Part shown: piece after piece, positions 59,111-64,000 of the stretch | How positions within the stretch are numbered: the first letter of the stretch is position 1 | How the letters are laid out: each line of letters starts with the position of its first letter | Source: Ctenosaura bakeri | Lineage: Eukaryota; Chordata; Lepidosauria; Squamata; Iguanidae | Assembly: GCA_948474755.1 (NCBI GenBank) | Contig: CAOLHI010000649.1 | Span: forward strand, 1 to 64,000 | Length of the DNA: 64,000 nt | Reading direction: 5' to 3' | The notes under the pieces: generated by a model | The model's database searches: none | Told to the model about the DNA's origin: nothing | What the model saw: only the letters and a program-made list of their open reading frames with translations | Translations under genes and position numbers: made by a program

Positions 59111-59313
59111 GGACTATTTCTGCTGCCCACTGTTATAGTGCTATTATTCCACTTTCAACATCCTATGGAATCCTGCAGTTTGCAGTTGAGGGAGGCGCAT
59201 TTAGAATTCTCAGCCAGAGAGCTCTTTGGACTCAGTAAACTACAAACCCCAGAATTCCACAGGATGATGAAAGTGGAATAATAGCACTATAACAGTGGAT
59301 GGCAGAAAGGCCC
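59111..59313. mobile_element. palindromic fold-back MITE, copy 8
   Basis: Ends GGACTATTTCTGCTGCCCAC and GTGGATGGCAGAAAGGCC; long arms with ACTGTTATAGTGCTATTATT and its complement, GGAATCCTGCAGTTTGCAG, and a TTTAGAATTCTCAGCCAG centre. Its outermost 20 bases differ from the CACTAGACTG ends of copies 1-6, so it marks a subfamily. Confidence 0.75.
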
Positions 59314-59383
59314 AAAGTTTTAAAGTATAAAGCACAGAAACAGAAAATGCAAGGAGGAACATTGCTGCAACTTTTCTGTTTTG

Positions 59384-59740
59384 CATTTGTTATTATGTGA
59401 TAAGTCAACTTTGACTTATGGAGACCCTGTGAACAAGGGACTTTCAAGAGACCCTGTTCATAACAGTTCTGCCAAGGTCTTGCAAGCTCAGAACTATGGC
59501 TTCCTTGATTGAACTATTATATTCTTCCTTTCTTACTGACAACATCTTTGCTCCTTCCCACTAAGTCACATCATCTCATTAAATGTCTTAAGTACAATAG
59601 CCTCAGTTTAGTCATTTTGGCTCCTGGTGAGAGTTTAAGCCTGATGTGCTCTTGGATTCATTTCCCCTATGTTACAGAAGTTACACTTATCACCAGCAGG
59701 ATTCCAGGGATTTCAAGCCTGACACTAACAGCTGCACTAC
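59384..59740 (-). mobile_element. Bov-B-like LINE 3'-end fragment
   Basis: On +: TAAGTCAACTTTGACTTATG (tail), CTATGGCTTCCTTGATTGAA, AGTACAATAGCCTCAGTTTA, GTCATTTTGGCTCCTGGTGA, AGTTTAAGCCTGATGTGCTC. This is the order I know from squamate Bov-B 3' ends. Better preserved than 5225-5480. No coding part recognised. Confidence 0.6.
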
Positions 59741-62700
59741 TTCTAGTTCTTGCCTTTTAACCAGAAATAAATACCAGTTTGAATTATTGCAGAAGGGTTC
59801 TGCCACAGAACAGACTCCAAATAGGCAATACAGATGGGGCATGCATGGAGAAGGAATCCTCTGGAAGAAATAAAGCTCTCCCTTCTACTTATGCTGATCC
59901 TCATATAGGCACATCGTAGCATTGCCAGTCATCCAGCTAGCTAAAGGTTCCAGTACAGCTCTTTTATTCATTGCCATTGGCCAGCTTCCCTCAAGTTCAG
60001 TATGAGGGCAGAAAGCATTCCAGGTTAGAACTTGAAAACAAATGGGCCAGTGGGTGTCAGTAAGGTATGAAAAAGCTGGTCAAAGAATGACCAGGCCATA
60101 AGGCAACTAGTGGAAAGGAGCTGCATATCTACAGAGATTCCCTTTATAATAATAATTATAACACGAACCAGTCTGTACCTTTACAGTGTAACTTTAATAC
60201 CCATATCTGACATATGATGTCCATACTTAACACGTTCCCTTGATGAGTCCCATCAGGCAATGACCTTTTTATACAGGCTTTCAAGAATTGACTGACCATC
60301 TTTGGGCATTTAATGGGCAAATGGAAGTATCATTAATTATTAATTATTAAAAATACTTTTTATTAATGGTATTTTAAAATTACCTCAATTTAGTTGTGTT
60401 TAATACAATAAGCTTTTTAATTGTTCTTTACTGGCTTGTGTAGGAAGACTTTATATATACTTTATACTCTGTCACTATTAGTCAGGATCTTATCCATTGT
60501 GTTTTATATGTATTTGGTTTTTCTTTTCTTTCTTAAAAGGCCTTGTTGCAAGCTGCTGTGAATCCCAGTTTTGGAAAATTGGTGGAATATTATTCACGTT
60601 AATAAATAAAATAATAAGCAGACTTTTTATATTAACCCCCCCCACACACACAACATCCTGTGCAACCTCTTCTCTTTGAAAACCAGAACTGGCCATAATA
60701 GCTGACAGAACTTTGTCTCTGTGGGAGAGAGTATCTATTCAATATTTAATGGACTGTAGAGAGTGACAGAATGTGACACCTTGTCATTTATTATTAGTGT
60801 TTACCACTCCTCAGCCAGGTTTCAAACTGGGTGGGTGTCAGTGTTCAGTCTGAACTAAATTCTAGCAGATTTCAGATGCATTTATGAAGAACTGTGCAAG
60901 TTGCCTCATTAAATTGCAATTATGTGCCATGTGCTGTTTTCCCATCACTGTTAAGCAGTTTGACCTTTCTCTTATACCAGTGAATGGCAGCAGTCTCAGT
61001 GCCTATAATGTTTATGCATAGAGCAGAAGTGTGTTTTAATTTCATGGGGGGGGGGAATGCTCTTAAGTATATTTGAATATATTTGCTTATCTTGTACTAT
61101 ATAGCTACTTTGGCATTCTTTTTAAGTTAACATGTTGTCCCAATTCCAAACATTAACAACTAGTTTTCAGACACATTAATAAATTCTGTTTTATTTCTCA
61201 TTTGTTTCGAAGTTATATGTATTGAGGAAGTATTGACTTCCTTCCAGCAGGTGGCACTATTAATCTGTGGACATACATATATTAATCTGAATCCAGGCTT
61301 TTGGGTCCTGTAATTCAGGTTGAGTCAGCCAAGGCACTACTGATATTCCATTTTCACATTTTCCAACTTCTTTGAGTGAAGCACAGATTGAAAATTACTC
61401 AGCATTGGCCATCCTAGATCCTGGTTGCATCTTCTGATCTCAAGCATGAATTGATGTGCCTAATTCAAGATAAATGAGATAAGTGACTTTAAGAGGCAAC
61501 ATATTTCTATTGTCCTAATATACAAACACCATCCATGCTTCACCTTCAGTTTCTGAAGTACAGTATTATTTCAGGTGATTAGCTTTTAGAATTGGTCATT
61601 AAACAGTTGCTGTTCAACATTCCTGTATACAGCCTACCTGTCCAGCCTTTAAATGTAAGCAAGGGACTGACTGTTGCTGGGGGGATTTAATAAAATGGTA
61701 GGCACCAATAAATGTTATTAAACAGGCCATTAAACAGGCTACTATTCTGTCACAGTTCATTGAGGGAGAATATGTAACTGTTATCATCCCTGTATTCACA
61801 TCCTCAGTTTCTCCTTCTTCTATTCCTGCTGAAATAACTGCAATAGCAAATTGAGTGAGAACAGGCCAGTGGCTGTTCGAGAAATCTTTATAAATGAGAA
61901 CTGAGTTAATAGGAATTCCACATGCATTTTTAACTGTGGCTGGATGACCTGCAACGAGCATCTGCAGGGACATCCAGTGGTTCTAGGGAGGTCTCTGCAG
62001 ATAATTCCTTGCATCATGTCTAGGTACAGAAAAATAGCTGGATGCATCTCCACTGATCTCCCTGCTCTCCCGTGACATGGAAAGGACCAGGTGGGTAAAG
62101 GGCCTGCATCACTTAAAAAGTGGGTTTGGAATGGGAACATGTGGGTCATTGCTGGGTTGGCAAAGAATTCCAACCTCCATAATAATCAAAAAGTGGGTGA
62201 TGATATCATAGGTTGGACTTACAGTATTCTAACTCACTAACAGCATGCCAGACCTAATTTCAGTTATCAATTTTTCCCCTAACAAGTTATTTCTGTTCGT
62301 CAAGATGTCCTTTCTCAGTGATAATAAGAAAACTTTTGATTTCTTTACATCCCTACTTTGTCCTAATATACTTACTCTAATGGTTGTTGCCGCCACTTTC
62401 TCTGGCAGATGAAAAAAATAACCTTAGACCAAAAAGAGACTTTTTGGAACTACTGGTAATGGTGGAGCCCATTCTGCAAGAAACAGCAAGACTATGGAAT
62501 GGTGACTCAACACATAGATAAATGTAGTAGATTTAATAGGCTTACTCTAGGTATGACTAAAATATGTTTTAGGCCTTTTTCGTCTGCTGCATGAAACTGG
62601 GTGAAACCATCTGTCCATTTTCTCTGTTGATAAATGAGACAGGGAATTTTGAGAGGCCTTTGCACCTAGCAATAATCTTGCAATAAAAAATTGGGCAGAG

Positions 62701-63680
62701 ATATCTTGTATTATTTACTCTTCTAAGAATCAATGCCATTCCCTTAAAAGTGTTTTGATATATTTCCAATCTTATAATTTGGGCTTTACACCCCTGCAAA
62801 TGAGTCTGCTTTGCAGATTTGATTGCACCAAATTTGTTCTTTTGGGGGCCTTAATTTGATGAGCTGTAAGTGCACTTGCAGCCCACTGTGAGCATTCAAT
62901 AATCTAATGGAGCTGTGAAGTACATACGCCTCATTGGATGGAGTCTGATTATTGCAGAAATAGTGCATTAAGAAATCAGACTCATATGCCTTTATTGGAT
63001 CATCCTTATTGCTCATAATTCACTTGAAAAAATATAGTTCGCCCCTTGTCTCCCTGGTAACTTCACATGAAGCCACTCTGCCATGATGGTAGTGCAATTA
63101 AGTCAGTAGGCTATGCTTTTTCATAACTCTTACATCCCCATTTAGGTTTTGTTTTTTGCTTATGGGAAACTTCTCAAAGTTTATTACAACTTCTGATACC
63201 ATTTCACCAGCAAATAATGTTATCAACCTGTTGCCCTTTTACCATGTCTTAAACAAGGAATATAAAAAGCCACTATTACAAATGCTAGTTGCTCTAAGCT
63301 GTTGACCAGGGCAAGGGGACAGAAATCCCGTTGAATGATTTAATGTCTAGTGTTGGCAGAATAAAGATTTTTGTCCCAATTTTATATGAGTGATCTACCC
63401 ACAGAAACAGGGAGTAGTTTGGGATCAGAGATATCAAATGGCTCTGGAGACCTTAGCCCACAGTGGATTCTATAGTGATTAATCTGGGTTTAGTGGAGCA
63501 TTTTGCAGAAACCACCCAATGTGCCAAACCTGTTTTGGGAATAGGTTTCAGAATCTTGGACAACTTCTATAAAATGGAACAGTTTTATAAACCCAGCATG
63601 GATTCACCATCCTAAAGTAATAAGAATCACCAATTATCTCTGCATAAAAAATGAGCATGCCAACAAGTATTTGGGCTGGT
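59741..63680. other. intergenic region
   Basis: No gene recognised. Overlapping minus-strand open stretches at 61614-62173 have no similarity that I recognise. 62830-63070 is free of repeat wording and could be conserved non-coding DNA (speculative). Confidence 0.5.
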
Positions 63681-63790
63681 GAACATGTGGCACTTCGGAT
63701 AATAACGAATTACTATTCCCATCATGGCACCCCATGTGCAAGCTGGCTATGCTGATAGGAAATGGAATGCAGTAACCTCTGGATGACCAC
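63681..63790. mobile_element. palindromic MITE (CATGTGGC...CTCTGGATGACCA family)
   Basis: GAACATGTGGCACTTCGGAT on the left, AGTAACCTCTGGATGACCA on the right, CAAGCTGGCTATGCTGATAG inside: decayed relative of 23388-23512. Confidence 0.5.
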
Positions 63791-64000
63791 AGACTAAACC
63801 CTGAAGTAAGTAATCTTTGCTATCGAAGCTGACTTCACTAAGCTGTCTAGATGGCACATGGAATACATGAAACAATCATGCAGAGGAACCAATCAGGACC
63901 GTGCATTCGTCCTTGCAGGTTTCCCAATGACTTCTGCGTCTCCTTCCACAAAGATCAGCCCCTCCCACATTACTATTTAAATATTTAGGGACAACTTTTG
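63791..64000. other. window end, no feature
   Basis: Nothing recognised in the last 210 bases. Confidence 0.5.

Noticed and set aside
61614..62173. Two overlapping minus-strand open frames (119 and 117 codons) as a gene
   Set aside because: They are in different frames over the same DNA, with no recognisable motif, splice signals or family; chance is the simpler explanation.

Overview
This window looks like a piece of a squamate reptile (lizard or snake) nuclear genome. The sequence is AT-rich, has a vertebrate gene with large introns, and carries a mix of repeats seen together in squamates: CR1, L2, L1 and Bov-B-like LINEs, tRNA-headed SINEs with a Bov-B-like tail (Sauria type), a 5S-rRNA-headed SINE, and hAT-like and fold-back MITEs. 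A lizard is my best guess. The assignment is from pattern recognition; no alignment was run.

One protein-coding gene is visible, and only its 3' end: RBMS3 (single-stranded RNA-binding protein), on the + strand. Bases 1-21805 hold intron with no coding exon that I recognise. Two C-terminal coding exons lie at 21806-21886 and 24021-24148. A terminal exon begins at 26360 with the last codon and a half, the stop, and a long 3' UTR that probably runs to about 30040. In mammals TGFBR2 lies downstream of RBMS3, so 30041-64000 is most likely intergenic. I saw no other host gene there.

The rest is mainly transposon archaeology. In the RBMS3 intron, two sister 0.31-kb hAT-like elements sit in opposite orientation. 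One lies inside a 5S-headed SINE (13028-13341) and one inside a tRNA-headed SINE (14406-14713), the second with a perfect 8-bp target duplication. An L2 3' end (16205-17018) and a possible solo LTR (17038-17767) follow. An unusual palindromic MITE family (arms up to about 85 bp) occurs eight times across the window. Between 31.3 and 32.6 kb there is a local inverted plus direct duplication. At 45.6-49.8 kb a young antisense CR1 (partial ORF1, nearly whole endonuclease-RT ORF2 with one frameshift) has inserted into an older sense CR1, which itself lies in another repeat. At 50285-53164 a 5'-truncated L1 is bounded by a perfect 14-bp target duplication.

I found no new molecular system such as a defence island, CRISPR or gene cluster. 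The most interesting items are the nested retrotransposons, the 5S-derived SINE, the inverted repeats that would fold in RBMS3 pre-mRNA, and a possible retained-intron terminus of RBMS3 that changes the protein by a single residue.
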